In this document: piece after piece, positions 36,815 through 46,279 of the stretch
Layout: each line of letters begins with the position of its first letter
Position numbering within the stretch: position 1 is the first letter of the stretch
Origin: Candidatus Paracaedibacteraceae bacterium
GTDB taxonomy: Bacteria; Pseudomonadota; Alphaproteobacteria; Paracaedibacterales; Paracaedibacteraceae
Assembly: GCA_019636035.1 (NCBI GenBank)
Contig: JAHBYI010000001.1
Coordinates: 1 to 64,000, forward strand
DNA length: 64,000 nucleotides
Direction: 5' to 3'
Position numbers and translations under genes: made by a program
Notes under the pieces: model-generated
What the model was told of the DNA's origin: nothing
Seen by the model: only the letters and a program-made list of their open reading frames with translations
The model's database searches: none

Positions 36815-37993
36815 CTATTTCCACCAAGATGTCCATCCTGATGATGCTTTGGTTGGTTGAGGGGCAACGACAACGGATGAAGACGCCTCCTGCTCGGTCG
36901 GAAGGCTTGAGGAAGTTCCCCAACTAAAGAAACCCGTGACTGACGAAACATTACTCGCGAATTCCTTTTCCGTACCGTCAAAGGACTGAAGCACAATTGA
37001 TCGACGATCATTAAGATCACGAAGCATCGAAGCATTATCTAAAATAAAAGGAAACAGGGTCCGAAATGATGTATCAAATTCATCAAAAATCTTTTTAGTG
37101 TTAGAGCTCCTTGCCCCTAAAAGTTGTAAACCCTGCGACCACGTTGACCGTTTTGTTTTATACCAATGCTCAAAATAATGACAAGAATCCAGATAATAAG
37201 TCCGTAAAGCAGGGTTAAGAATGCGCTCAATATCTGAACGCATTGCTCTATTTTTGGATTCATCACGTCCTATTGCAATAAATAAACTATGAATCGCACT
37301 TAAATTCCGTTGAATCAGATCGTATTTAAGTTGCCAATCACTATGCAGATCAGTGTCACTAATTTTGCATTTTTCCCCAAAAATCCCGACAACATTAAGG
37401 ATAAAATAGCGGAACGTGAGGTTAAGCATATCCTCAACAGAGCAAAAAGATAATTTTAGAGTTGATTGAATTGTTTCTATGGCATCACTATATCGGCGTT
37501 TAATCAATTCAGGTTTCATGAGCTGAGCATGGCTCATTTCACTTCTTTCATCCAACAAATGGGTTAGATCATTGTTAAGGGTCTTTAAATGGATGTTAAT
37601 CAATTTATCCAAAACATTCAGTTGATCAATAATCGTTCCGGAACTTTTATCTAAATCAACAGGGTCAATGCTCAACTCACGAATGATATAATGAGCAAGC
37701 CCTTTTTTATCAATTTGACGTTGCTCAGGCCTCTCCTTTTGTCTTAGCTCTTGCAATACCATCGCTCCATTGTCGTCTTCCTCTGAATCAGAAGATCCTC
37801 TCCGTTGAATAAAGTCAGACAACCCCTCGGCATTATGTAACGCATAAAAACTCTCCGATTCAGATAAATCAGAACGCACAAACGTACCCCGCGTTACACT
37901 GGAAAATTGCGCGGATAATCTGCCCAGATCTTGATCGGAAGCAACAAGCACAGCAGTTTTAAAAATAAAAAAAGGTAACAATATTTTAAACAT
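36815..37993 (-). CDS. Exported protein of unknown function (392 aa)
   Basis: Unrecognised. A hydrophobic N-terminus (ILLPFFIFKTAVLVAS) looks like a signal peptide, probably cleaved near VLVAS|DQD. An acidic/Ser patch (SSDSEEDDN) sits near 70. The middle (100-330) is predicted helical and Leu-rich. The tail is Ser/Pro/Thr-rich and ends in GWTSWWK, echoing FFSWG earlier. In character (signal peptide, helical core, low-complexity tail) it resembles the 53111-54506 product; a faint resemblance around FGEKCKIS / CGEKIFDS might mean distant paralogy. It is convergent with sppA, 10 nt apart, with a TATAGTC-type motif between them. AAAGGA precedes the start. Confidence 0.7.
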   Translation of the reverse strand: MFKILLPFFIFKTAVLVASDQDLGRLSAQFSSVTRGTFVRSDLSESESFYALHNAEGLSDFIQRRGSSDSEEDDNGAMVLQELRQKERPEQRQIDKKGLAHYIIRELSIDPVDLDKSSGTIIDQLNVLDKLINIHLKTLNNDLTHLLDERSEMSHAQLMKPELIKRRYSDAIETIQSTLKLSFCSVEDMLNLTFRYFILNVVGIFGEKCKISDTDLHSDWQLKYDLIQRNLSAIHSLFIAIGRDESKNRAMRSDIERILNPALRTYYLDSCHYFEHWYKTKRSTWSQGLQLLGARSSNTKKIFDEFDTSFRTLFPFILDNASMLRDLNDRRSIVLQSFDGTEKEFASNVSSVTGFFSWGTSSSLPTEQEASSSVVVAPQPTKASSGWTSWWK

Positions 37994-38128
37994 TAGCCAT
38001 TATCCTTTCCATTTATTATTCTATCATACTAAGAATAGGTAAAAAAATAATTAAATGGAAGTTTTGTCTAAAATTTCACTCAGAATGGCATTGTAGCAAT
38101 CTAGGCTTTTTTAAGATAAACTGTGATC

Positions 38129-39058
38129 ATGGATGAACAGAGCAATCTCAACATGAATAATCTTATCAAGAAATGGATCGAGTATCTGTCAACAATCAAG
38201 AGGTATTCTAGCCACACAGCATTAAATTATAACCATGATATCAATAATTTCATGGCTTTTATGACACATCATTTTGGCACATCCATAACACCGGAACAAT
38301 ACACCAAAATATCATCTCAAGACATTCGGTCTTGGCTTGCTCACCGTCACCAAAATAATGACTCACCACGCTCAACAGCCAGAGCTTTGTCCGCTTTACG
38401 CAATTTTGCCAGATTTTGTTCTCACCACCACCATCTTGATCTAGCGTCCCTTGCAGCCATAAAAGCCCCCCGCATCAAGAAGTCTTTACCCCGTCCGTTA
38501 AGTCATGAGCAATCAACCCAACTTCTCAATGACATTGATCTCCACGCTCCGGAATCGTGGATTGGTCAGCGCAACAAAGCGTTTTTCATGCTGCTCTATG
38601 GAACAGGATTACGCATTAGTGAAGCCCTATCCCTGAAAGGAGATGTTTTGAGTAATCAGGGACAAATAAATGTCACAGGCAAAGGCGGCAAAACAAGAAT
38701 CGTCCCCCTTCTGGAAACAATCACCCAAGAAATACAGATTTACGTCGATTTATGCCCGTACCCAATCACCCCTAAAACATCGCTCTTTCTGGGGCAACGC
38801 GGAAATACTCTTGTTGCGGCTATTGCCCAAAGAGCCTTGAGAGATTATCGTCGCAGCATGGGATTACCTGATTCTGTCACACCCCATGCCCTGCGGCACA
38901 CATGCGCCAGCCATTTGATGAATGAAAGCTCCGACCTAAGGGGAATCCAAGAACTTCTGGGTCATGCGAGCCTTTCGTCAACACAGATCTATACTAATCT
39001 TGACCAGCAAAAAATCATCGAGACATTTAAAAAAACACATCCCAGGGGAAAGATCTAA
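38129..39058 (+). CDS. xerC: Tyrosine recombinase XerC
   Basis: Site-specific recombinase (about 309 aa) resolving chromosome dimers at dif with XerD. It has an N-terminal SAM-like core-binding domain (TIKRYSSHTALNYNHDINNF). The catalytic domain has Arg in YGTGLRISEAL, Lys in VTGKGGKTR, HALRHTCASHLM, HAS in LLGHASLSSTQIYTNL and the nucleophilic Tyr. A GTG two codons upstream (38123) is an alternative start; neither has a clear ribosome-binding site. XerC rather than XerD is judged from general resemblance only. It is convergent with, and overlaps by 4 nt, a small exported-protein gene. Confidence 0.9.
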   Translation: MDEQSNLNMNNLIKKWIEYLSTIKRYSSHTALNYNHDINNFMAFMTHHFGTSITPEQYTKISSQDIRSWLAHRHQNNDSPRSTARALSALRNFARFCSHHHHLDLASLAAIKAPRIKKSLPRPLSHEQSTQLLNDIDLHAPESWIGQRNKAFFMLLYGTGLRISEALSLKGDVLSNQGQINVTGKGGKTRIVPLLETITQEIQIYVDLCPYPITPKTSLFLGQRGNTLVAAIAQRALRDYRRSMGLPDSVTPHALRHTCASHLMNESSDLRGIQELLGHASLSSTQIYTNLDQQKIIETFKKTHPRGKI

Positions 39059-39534
39059 TCCTGCTTTGATTCAGTAGGATGATAACGCTTGTATAAACGT
39101 GTCAAAACATACCCGGTAACACCACCAAACTGCAAAACATTCATTGCAACCCTAAGCCCACCCGTATAATCATAGGCAACAGCAATACGTTCACCAGCGT
39201 CTCCAACGTAATGTAATAGTTCAAAAACTCGTTCCACGGAACAAGAATCCTGATTCAAATGAACGAGATTATATGCAATGGTGCTAAATCTTAAAACATC
39301 ACCAACCATCAGCCAAGACATAGAATCAATAGGGATTAATTGACGCGATATTTCTATGGGGTCTGTCAAAAGATGAGCAAAAAACCGAGATCCTGCAGCA
39401 GCTTCTTCAGACTGGACAATCTTTTGTCCAAGGCTAATCTCATCGTTATGATCCATATCCTTTGCGACGGAATAAGGCACAGAAAGTAAAAACAAAACAC
39501 ACATGAAAAGAATTTTTCTCAAACAAGAGTTCAT
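39055..39534 (-). CDS. Small exported protein of unknown function
   Basis: A protein of about 159 aa from ATG 39534. Signal peptide MNSCLRKILFMCVLFLLSVPYSVA|KD. The mature part contains an amphipathic helix-rich region and a weak membrane-like segment (VAMNVLQFGGVTGYVLTRLY) near the C-terminus. I do not recognise the family. The frame opens 15 codons earlier, but the signal peptide favours this start. It overlaps xerC by 4 nt tail to tail. Confidence 0.65.
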   Translation of the reverse strand: MNSCLRKILFMCVLFLLSVPYSVAKDMDHNDEISLGQKIVQSEEAAAGSRFFAHLLTDPIEISRQLIPIDSMSWLMVGDVLRFSTIAYNLVHLNQDSCSVERVFELLHYVGDAGERIAVAYDYTGGLRVAMNVLQFGGVTGYVLTRLYKRYHPTESKQD

Positions 39535-39706
39535 TGATAATATCGTCACAAGTTTCAACCCGGAATAAAGTTTGATCATCCCTCATAATAATCATAAAAA
39601 TAAATCGAGGCAAGATAGCCTCACGAAAAATATCAATCATCTATAGCCTTAGCCACGGTTCCATGATAGCATCGCCAGTATATATCTGAAGAAATTATGT
39701 TGGGTT

Positions 39707-40579
39707 ATGAAATCTCTTCGTATTGGAACTCGTGGTAGTCCGCTCGCCTTGAAACAAGCTCATCTTGCGTGTCAGGCTTTAGAAAAAATAGGCATTCACG
39801 TCTCTGAAACAATTATTATTGCAACAACGGGTGATAAAATTACAGATCGCTCGCTAGAGGATATCGGGGGCAAAGCCTTGTTTGCTAAGGAACTGCAAAC
39901 GGCTCTCTTGAACGGTGAAATTGATGTTGCCGTTCACTCTCTTAAAGATCTGGAATGGCATTTTCCCAAAGGGTTACAACTCAAAGCTGTCTTAGAGCGT
40001 GAAGACCCACGAGATTGCTTTATCTCAACACGACATAAACACATTGAAGAATTACCCCCCAATGCCATGGTCGGCACCTGTGCACCCCGACGAATAGCAC
40101 AGATCAGGCACCGTAATTCATCCATTATCCCTGTTCCGCTACGGGGTAACATACAAACGCGCCTTAATAAACTGCAAGAACTCGACCTTGATGGAATTAT
40201 CCTCGCAGCAGCCGGCCTCCACCGCTTAAACATGCACCACATTATCACCCATTATCTAGATCAAGAGTACATGGTTCCGGCTGCCGGCCAAGGGGCAATT
40301 GCGCTTGAATGCCGTGTGAGTGACGCAGAAACTAACCGTATTCTCAATCTCGTCAATCACCAAGAAACATGGAATTGCGTCACCGCAGAAAAAGCCGTTC
40401 TCGCCAAAATTAACGGAACGTGCCACACACCGATTGGTGTGTATGCAACACAGGACAATCATGATATACTATCCTTAACTGCATTCTTTGAAAACCGTGG
40501 CCATGCGATATTTACCACTGTTGAGGGGCAAGATCCCCTACAGATTGCAGATGAAACAGCACGGAGGCTCATCGGATGA
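39707..40579 (+). CDS. hemC: Hydroxymethylbilane synthase (porphobilinogen deaminase)
   Basis: Heme pathway enzyme (290 aa) polymerising four porphobilinogens. It starts MKSLRIGTRGSPLALKQA. It has the catalytic Asp in HSLKDLEWHFP, the Arg cluster APRRIAQIRHRN, and the dipyrromethane-cofactor Cys in INGTCHTPIG. It is slightly shorter than the usual ~310. The stop overlaps the hemD start (ATGA), giving a hemC-hemD-hemY operon. Confidence 0.95.
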   Translation: MKSLRIGTRGSPLALKQAHLACQALEKIGIHVSETIIIATTGDKITDRSLEDIGGKALFAKELQTALLNGEIDVAVHSLKDLEWHFPKGLQLKAVLEREDPRDCFISTRHKHIEELPPNAMVGTCAPRRIAQIRHRNSSIIPVPLRGNIQTRLNKLQELDLDGIILAAAGLHRLNMHHIITHYLDQEYMVPAAGQGAIALECRVSDAETNRILNLVNHQETWNCVTAEKAVLAKINGTCHTPIGVYATQDNHDILSLTAFFENRGHAIFTTVEGQDPLQIADETARRLIG

Positions 40580-42009
40580 CATATGTTTTATTAACTCGCC
40601 CCGAAGAAGATTGCCAAGAAATCACATCAAAGATCATTGTACCGACAATCAGCTCTCCTTTGATTAAGATTAAGCAATCCATTGAAACAGTGACAATCCC
40701 TAAGAAAACAACAGATCTGATTGTAACTTCAGCTCGTGTCTTTGAGATGGTTAAGAATATCAAAACGATGATCAAAACCCCGGTCTGGTGCGTCGGCGAA
40801 GCAACGGCTGCCGCAGCAAAAGAGGCTGGTTTTGAGACCATCTTTCAAGTCAACCGCTCTGCCCAAGAGATCCTTGAGAGGATCGTTAACGAGTGCCCCA
40901 AGGAATCTTCTTATTTCGTCCACATTTGTGGTTCTGTGGTTCATGTTGATTTGGCAGATGCCTTAACCAAACTGGGCTATCACGCAAATCGAATTATTAT
41001 CTATACGACTGAGGCAGCCGACGCCCTAACATCACAAGCCGAAGCTATTATGTCAGCGGGTCTCGTCCAACAGATGCCGTTTTTCTCCTTAAGAACAGCC
41101 GAGGTTTTTATTGATATCGCTCAAAAAAGTGATTGGGCTGAGAATATATCAAAAATAACAGCTCTTGCCCATAGCGATGCAATTGCTCGCACCTTAAATC
41201 AACTCAGCTGGAAGCGCGTCATCGTTGTTCCGGATTTATCAGCCGAACGCATCCAAGAGTACTATATTCGATCAGGGGACTCTTCCATGAAAAAAACAAA
41301 TATACTCGCAATTTTATGCTTGATGATCGCTGTCGCAGGCCTAACATCTGTTGCAACCCACCTCATGTGGCCAACACAAGACAATACCCCTGAACCGATC
41401 AATCTAAAACCCATTACAGATCAGATCGAGAAACTTCAAGTAACAGCTCAATCCTTAAAAAATCTGCCAACCGAGCTAAAATCCATCCAAGATAAAATCA
41501 CACAACTCGAAGAAAAATCGGCTGCCCAGCCACAACCATCCGAAGAAAAACCAGAACATTCAGAACAAAAGACCGACAAAAATCTGGAACAAACCTTAAG
41601 CCAGCTTCAAAATCAAATTATTGAGGGTATTGTCAGTAAAGACACCCTAGAAACCGCTAATCAGCTCCTGCCTTTTGATCAAAAAATCGCGCCTTCTGTC
41701 TTGTCAATCCGTGATCTTAAGGATAAATTAGCTCACCTCCCTGATCTTACAGACGAAATCGCTGTTGATGCTAAACCCTCACTGGGCGAAAAAGCCACCG
41801 AAATCCTCGGGATCAACATCAGAAAAAGCAAAACGTCCCCCCTTAAAAAACAGGCTCTCGATAATTTAGCGCAAGGAAAATTCTCATTTATTGCAGAGTT
41901 AGAGAAAAAAACACTCGCCCCTGACTGGGTACAGTGGCTTAATTCCTGCAAGGAAACACAACAAGCCCTACAGACAATAACAACCGCTTTGAATAACAAG
42001 GGAGAATAA
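40576..42009 (+). CDS. hemD: Uroporphyrinogen-III synthase fused to a mitofilin/HemX-like membrane domain
   Basis: One continuous 477-aa frame carries two usually separate proteins. Residues 1-235 are HemD, which cyclises hydroxymethylbilane to uroporphyrinogen III (MTYVLLTRPEEDC, VWCVGEATAAAAKEAGF). HemD sequences are always divergent. From Met238 a membrane helix (241-262) begins, then a Pro/Glu/Lys-rich coiled-coil stalk (270-350) and a mitofilin-type helical tail. In many proteobacteria these are hemD followed by hemX/mitofilin. An internal ATG at 41287 with AGGGGAC upstream might give a separate second product. hemY follows 3 nt later. Confidence 0.82.
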   Translation: MTYVLLTRPEEDCQEITSKIIVPTISSPLIKIKQSIETVTIPKKTTDLIVTSARVFEMVKNIKTMIKTPVWCVGEATAAAAKEAGFETIFQVNRSAQEILERIVNECPKESSYFVHICGSVVHVDLADALTKLGYHANRIIIYTTEAADALTSQAEAIMSAGLVQQMPFFSLRTAEVFIDIAQKSDWAENISKITALAHSDAIARTLNQLSWKRVIVVPDLSAERIQEYYIRSGDSSMKKTNILAILCLMIAVAGLTSVATHLMWPTQDNTPEPINLKPITDQIEKLQVTAQSLKNLPTELKSIQDKITQLEEKSAAQPQPSEEKPEHSEQKTDKNLEQTLSQLQNQIIEGIVSKDTLETANQLLPFDQKIAPSVLSIRDLKDKLAHLPDLTDEIAVDAKPSLGEKATEILGINIRKSKTSPLKKQALDNLAQGKFSFIAELEKKTLAPDWVQWLNSCKETQQALQTITTALNNKGE

Positions 42010-42012
42010 CCC

Positions 42013-43347
42013 ATGAAGCGTGCGTGGTTAAGCTTACTATTCTTGATTTTAAAACTGATTTTTGCCGCAATTCTTGTCGGCGTTGCTTATTATGCCCCGG
42101 GTCAAAGCGACACCCAAGTACGATTTGTTGACTATATTGTTGATATCAAAACAGGTGCTTTAGCCGCGGGTGCCGTTGCCGCTATTCTTGTAACCGTCTA
42201 TATCCTGCGATTTTTTGCATGGGTTAAAAAACTTCCTACAAAACTAAAACAACAACTTGCTGAGCGTCGACTCCATCGAGCCAAAGACTGTTTACTTGAA
42301 TCCTATACTGCCCTCTCTTCCGGTGAACTTGATACGGCGTTGAGTCAAGCCGTCAAAGCAAAATCTCTTGATAGTACAGGTATTTTTCACGATATTTTCG
42401 AAGCACAAGCCCTGTTTATGGCCGGTGATTTAGACCGTGCTGAACTTAAATTTGCAGCACTTAGGAACAAACCCGGATCAAGGTTCCTTGGGATTCGTGG
42501 CCTCATCTCTGTTCGAAAAAAACAAAACCGCACAGAAGATCTTAGAATTCTATTGATCGACGCCTTAAAAGATCGCCCCAATTCAAGTTGGGCTTTGCAA
42601 GAATTGCTGGATTTTAATCTTAAGGCTCTGGAATTTGATAAAGCCAAGACCGTTATCGAGCAACTGCGAATCACAGGATCTCTAACAAAAGTCCAATCCA
42701 ATCGCTTCCTTGCCTTAACGGCTTATCTCCAAGCTCTACAAAGCAAACAAGCCGGGGACGTCTCCGGTTGTGAAGCACACCTACATCAAGCCTTGAAGTC
42801 TGATAAATCGTTGACCCAAGCAACCTTAGAATTGGCAAAAGTTTACCTTGCTCACAATAATTTCACTAAAGCCCGCAAAACACTAGAGCGCGGATACGAA
42901 TCAACCCCTGATTTTGCCTACATCCCTGCCTTACCTCAGTTTTTACATCATGAATCACCCATTGACCAATACCGCCTGGCTGAAGAAATGGTCTCATCCC
43001 ATCCGGATCATCGGTGTACCCATATTATCCTCACGCGTCTGGCCATACAGGCAAAATTATGGGGGCAAGCAAAACTCCATGTATCGATCCTCAAAGATCG
43101 GCCAACGCAGCTAACCCACGAACTTTTGGCAGACTTAGAAAAAGCAGAGCATCCGGAAAACACAACAGATGTTGAACGGCACCTTCATCATGCAGCCCAC
43201 GCCTCACCGGAAGGAGTATGGTTGTGTCAGAATTGCCACACCCAACACCTTTCTTGGTCAGTTTTTTGCCCTAGTTGCCAAGCTTTTGATAAAATAACAT
43301 GGGATAATTCAGGCAAACAAAGCCCTCTAGCCCTTTTAGAAGGCTAA
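42013..43347 (+). CDS. hemY: HemY-like membrane TPR protein
   Basis: A 444-aa inner-membrane protein of the HemY N-terminal family. Two membrane helices (about 8-28 and 45-68) are followed by TPR-like helical repeats (80-370). The C-terminus carries a zinc-ribbon-like module, WLCQNCHTQHLSWSVFCPSCQAF, two CxxC pairs as in rubredoxin-like tails. Despite its name and location behind hemCD, this family has no shown catalytic step. It may organise heme or envelope complexes. It starts 3 nt after the hemD fusion, so it is surely cotranscribed. Confidence 0.85.
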   Translation: MKRAWLSLLFLILKLIFAAILVGVAYYAPGQSDTQVRFVDYIVDIKTGALAAGAVAAILVTVYILRFFAWVKKLPTKLKQQLAERRLHRAKDCLLESYTALSSGELDTALSQAVKAKSLDSTGIFHDIFEAQALFMAGDLDRAELKFAALRNKPGSRFLGIRGLISVRKKQNRTEDLRILLIDALKDRPNSSWALQELLDFNLKALEFDKAKTVIEQLRITGSLTKVQSNRFLALTAYLQALQSKQAGDVSGCEAHLHQALKSDKSLTQATLELAKVYLAHNNFTKARKTLERGYESTPDFAYIPALPQFLHHESPIDQYRLAEEMVSSHPDHRCTHIILTRLAIQAKLWGQAKLHVSILKDRPTQLTHELLADLEKAEHPENTTDVERHLHHAAHASPEGVWLCQNCHTQHLSWSVFCPSCQAFDKITWDNSGKQSPLALLEG

Positions 43348-43357
43348 AACTATTTTT
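43328..43357 (+). terminator. Possible terminator after hemY-like gene
   Basis: TAGCCCTT...AAGGCTA (43328-43346) forms a short stem with one bulge overlapping the stop codon. TTTTTT follows at 43352-43357. It would separate the heme operon from fliL. Weak. Confidence 0.35.
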
Positions 43358-43428
43358 TCGACATTAATAAAATTTTAGCAAAATTAATCTTATCCTGACC
43401 TTAGATTCGTCAAATCATTGAGGTCATT

Positions 43429-43968
43429 ATGTCTGAAGAAGCAGAAAATATAACACCAGATGTCCCAGCTAAACCAAAAAGCTCTGGCATGGGAAAAATC
43501 ATTGTTATCGGTGTCTTTGTCTTACTCATCATTGTTGCTGCCGGTATTTTCTTTACTCCGCTAGGAGCCCAACTTCTTGGTCATCAAGAAGCCCCTAAGA
43601 CTGAGCAAAAAATCAAAGAGCCAGAGGCTGCACCTGTCCCTGATACCAAGCTTAATATCGAAACAGTTAAGTTTGTTGATGTTCCTGAAATACTCTTAAA
43701 CCTAAGGAATGCATCCGGAAAATCGAGTTTTCTAAAAATATCAATTACAGTACAAGCCCCCAATGAAGAAATTGGTAAGGTTGTTGAGAAATTAAAACCC
43801 CTTTTAATTGATCAATTCCAAGAATACCTCAGAGGGTTAGACGTTGAAGATTTAGCAGGTTCAGCGGGTATTGAACGCGTCAGGTCAGAACTCTTGACAC
43901 GGACAAACAATGTGATTAGCCCCGCTAAGGCGTCTAATGTCTTGATTCCATCTATGTTGATCCAATAA
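43429..43968 (+). CDS. fliL: Flagellar basal body protein FliL
   Basis: A 179-aa single-pass inner-membrane protein that surrounds the stator and supports torque. It has a short cytoplasmic N-terminus, a membrane helix at about 24-46, and a Pro/Glu-rich linker. A stomatin-like periplasmic domain (85-179) shows VKFVDVPEILLNLRNASGKSSFLKISITVQ. GAGG lies six bases before the ATG. It is first in fliL-fliM-DUF6468-motE. Confidence 0.9.
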   Translation: MSEEAENITPDVPAKPKSSGMGKIIVIGVFVLLIIVAAGIFFTPLGAQLLGHQEAPKTEQKIKEPEAAPVPDTKLNIETVKFVDVPEILLNLRNASGKSSFLKISITVQAPNEEIGKVVEKLKPLLIDQFQEYLRGLDVEDLAGSAGIERVRSELLTRTNNVISPAKASNVLIPSMLIQ

Positions 43969-43980
43969 TCGGAGCCATCC

Positions 43981-44955
43981 ATGTCAGATGAAACGATGCC
44001 AGAACATGAATCAGCGTTAGAGACAATCGGTCCAAATTTAGATTTAGATCCGACCAATGCTCTACAAGCAGGCACAGGCGTATCATCCTTTGTGAGTGGC
44101 AGTGCTGTTTACTATGAACGCCTACCGATGCTGGAAGTCGTCTTTGATCGCTTGGTTCGGTTAATGACAACATCCATGCGTAACTTTACGGGTGAGAACG
44201 TCGAGATATCCCTCGAGTCAATTTCATCCGTTCGTTTCGGCGACTATATGAACAGCATTCCGGTTCCGGCAATGGTCAACGTATTCTTGGCTGAAGAATG
44301 GGACAACCACGGTATTGTTCTGGTTGATACCGACCTCATTTACACAATGATTGATGTTCTTTTAGGGGGACGTCGTGGCAATGCTCCCATGCGATTTGAT
44401 AATCGACAATTCACAACCATTGAGATGAATCTCATCGAACGCCTTGTTGTTGCCTTCTTAACAGACCTCAGTGCTGCTTTTGACCCGCTTTGCCCGGTAA
44501 CATTCCGATTTGATCGTATGGAGTCCAACCCAAAATTTGCATCGATTACCCGCCCAACAAACGTTTCAGTTATGATTCGACTTGGCATTCAAATTGACAC
44601 ACGCGGTGGCTGCATTGAATTGCTCGTCCCCTATGCAACCCTTGAACCCATCCGTGAATTACTGTTGCAGAACTTTATGGGTGAAAAATTTGGTCGTGAT
44701 GCTATATGGGAAACTCACCTTATCAAAGAACTCCTGCACACAGATCTTGAAATTGAAGCCATTCTTGGAGAAGTATCAGGCAATCTAGATGATGCTATGA
44801 ACTGGAAAATCGGTAGCCAAATTCTCCTCAATACGACGCCCGACACCCCTGTCCGAATCAATAGTGGCGACATCCCTCTATTTATCGGAAAAGTCGGCAA
44901 AAAAGCAGGAAATATTGCCATCAAAATTGATAACATCATTCGCGGAGAAGACTAA
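43981..44955 (+). CDS. fliM: Flagellar motor switch protein FliM
   Basis: C-ring protein (324 aa) that binds CheY-P and sets rotation direction. The CheC-like middle domain (about 60-240) includes YERLPMLEVVFDRLVRLMTTSMRNFTGENVEI and the FliG-contact loop region around LLGGRRGNAP. A C-terminal SpoA domain (about 250-320) follows. The N-terminal CheY-binding EIDAL-like peptide is not obvious. GGAG precedes the ATG, and the gene lies 12 nt after fliL. fliN and fliG are not in the window. Confidence 0.95.
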   Translation: MSDETMPEHESALETIGPNLDLDPTNALQAGTGVSSFVSGSAVYYERLPMLEVVFDRLVRLMTTSMRNFTGENVEISLESISSVRFGDYMNSIPVPAMVNVFLAEEWDNHGIVLVDTDLIYTMIDVLLGGRRGNAPMRFDNRQFTTIEMNLIERLVVAFLTDLSAAFDPLCPVTFRFDRMESNPKFASITRPTNVSVMIRLGIQIDTRGGCIELLVPYATLEPIRELLLQNFMGEKFGRDAIWETHLIKELLHTDLEIEAILGEVSGNLDDAMNWKIGSQILLNTTPDTPVRINSGDIPLFIGKVGKKAGNIAIKIDNIIRGED

Positions 44956-44956
44956 C

Positions 44957-45493
44957 ATGCCCATTCTTATCGACCTTATTATGATTGGATTATTAATCGG
45001 GGTTATCCTTCACTCGGTTAGATTAACCCAGTCTTTAAGCAATTTTAAAACATTGCACGGAGAAATCATTCCGTTGATGAAAGATTACGCCAAACAAATC
45101 ATTGAAACACAATCACAACTCCAAGAATTGAAAAAAGTATCCTCTGAAGTGGATCATATTATTAACTCAAGAATTCCCCCTGCCCTCGTGGTTAAGAATG
45201 ATCTTGATTTTATGATTGCACGTGGAAATGAGCTTGCTGATCATCTTGAGTTACTCATCACCAATGGTCGAGCCCAAGAATTTACAACCCTGGCCGATGA
45301 TATCAAAGAAAAAACAACAAAAGCACAAAAACCTAAGAAAAAGAAAGAGGAAACGCTCAGAGATTATGCTGAAGTTGACGTTGCCCCTCAAATAGAACAA
45401 CAAATACCAACCAAAAAAGTGACAATGGAATCTTTCTTTTTGACCAAAACAGCACAAAAAATCATGAATAAAGGCAAAGGACATGTTGCATAG
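44957..45493 (+). CDS. DUF6468 flagellar-cluster membrane protein
   Basis: A 178-aa protein with one N-terminal helix (PILIDLIMIGLLIGVILHSVRL) and a cytoplasmic coiled coil. Its position between fliM and motE and its architecture match DUF6468, found beside flagellar genes in alphaproteobacteria. The function is unknown. The frame also runs into fliM, but ATG 44957, one base after the fliM stop, is the sensible start. Its stop overlaps the next gene by 11 nt. Confidence 0.7.
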   Translation: MPILIDLIMIGLLIGVILHSVRLTQSLSNFKTLHGEIIPLMKDYAKQIIETQSQLQELKKVSSEVDHIINSRIPPALVVKNDLDFMIARGNELADHLELLITNGRAQEFTTLADDIKEKTTKAQKPKKKKEETLRDYAEVDVAPQIEQQIPTKKVTMESFFLTKTAQKIMNKGKGHVA

Positions 45494-46232
45494 CTTAATC
45501 AAAGTCAGCCTCAGGATTATTGCCTGGCGTCCCGATTTAAATTTGATCGTCACGCTTATGGCAAGCCTATGCTTAATCTATAAAGTCGAAGATTTATGGA
45601 CACACCGAACACTCATCAACTGGCAAGAAACGTCTCTTGTTTCACAAGCCATGGCTGAAACACCCAAACCAGAAGAGAAAAAGGAACCTATCGCCACAGA
45701 AGAGCCTAAAAAACCAACCAAAAAAGAAGAATTTGACCCTTTAATGCTGGACGAAAATCAGATTAAAATTTTGCAAGCCATGTCAAAAAAAGAAGGCGAT
45801 ACAACACTGGCAGATGACCGCGCAAAAGTTGCTCAACAAGAAGCTCTTGTTAAAATTGCCAAAGATAAGTTAACCAAACAAATCGAACAACTCGAGACCA
45901 TTCAAAAAGACATTAAATCAACAACGAATGATCTCACAAAAAAAGAACAAGAAAACATTGAACGCATGGTTAAAATATACGAGTCCATGAAACCGCTACA
46001 AGCAGCAGAAATCCTGAATAAACTTGAACTAACAGCTCTGAGCGAGATCTTCAAGGCTATGGCTCCGAAAAAAGCATCAACAATTATGTCCTCCATGGAT
46101 CATCAAAAAGTAAGGCTTGTGACACTGATTATGCTTAGGGATCAAAGTGCGCAACTCGCCCTTAAAGCAAAAGAAGCTGCTGAAAAAAAGACTGAAGAAA
46201 AAAGCGATCAAGAAACTCAACAATTCTCATGA
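45483..46232 (+). CDS. motE: MotE-family flagellar chaperone-like protein
   Basis: A 249-aa protein with an N-terminal membrane helix (NLIVTLMASLCLIYKV), a Pro/Lys/Glu linker and a long coiled coil. The C-terminal MgtE-N-like helical domain (MVKIYESMKPLQAAEILNKLELTALSEIFKAMAPKKASTIMSSM) is the MotE hallmark. In Sinorhizobium MotE is a periplasmic chaperone for the motility protein MotC; that role here is inference. It overlaps DUF6468 by 11 nt and ends the flagellar unit. Confidence 0.8.
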   Translation: MLHSLIKVSLRIIAWRPDLNLIVTLMASLCLIYKVEDLWTHRTLINWQETSLVSQAMAETPKPEEKKEPIATEEPKKPTKKEEFDPLMLDENQIKILQAMSKKEGDTTLADDRAKVAQQEALVKIAKDKLTKQIEQLETIQKDIKSTTNDLTKKEQENIERMVKIYESMKPLQAAEILNKLELTALSEIFKAMAPKKASTIMSSMDHQKVRLVTLIMLRDQSAQLALKAKEAAEKKTEEKSDQETQQFS

Positions 46233-46240
46233 TTTTTCGT

Positions 46241-46270
46241 TTGACATCTGCCCTCAAAGACCTTTAGATT
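46241..46270 (+). promoter_or_regulatory. Sigma70-type promoter of tRNA-Ser
   Basis: TTGACA (46241-46246), 18-bp spacer, TAGATT (46265-46270), ending ten bases before the mature tRNA 5' end. The perfect -35 box suggests strong expression. Confidence 0.7.
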
Positions 46271-46279
46271 AAAGTATCC

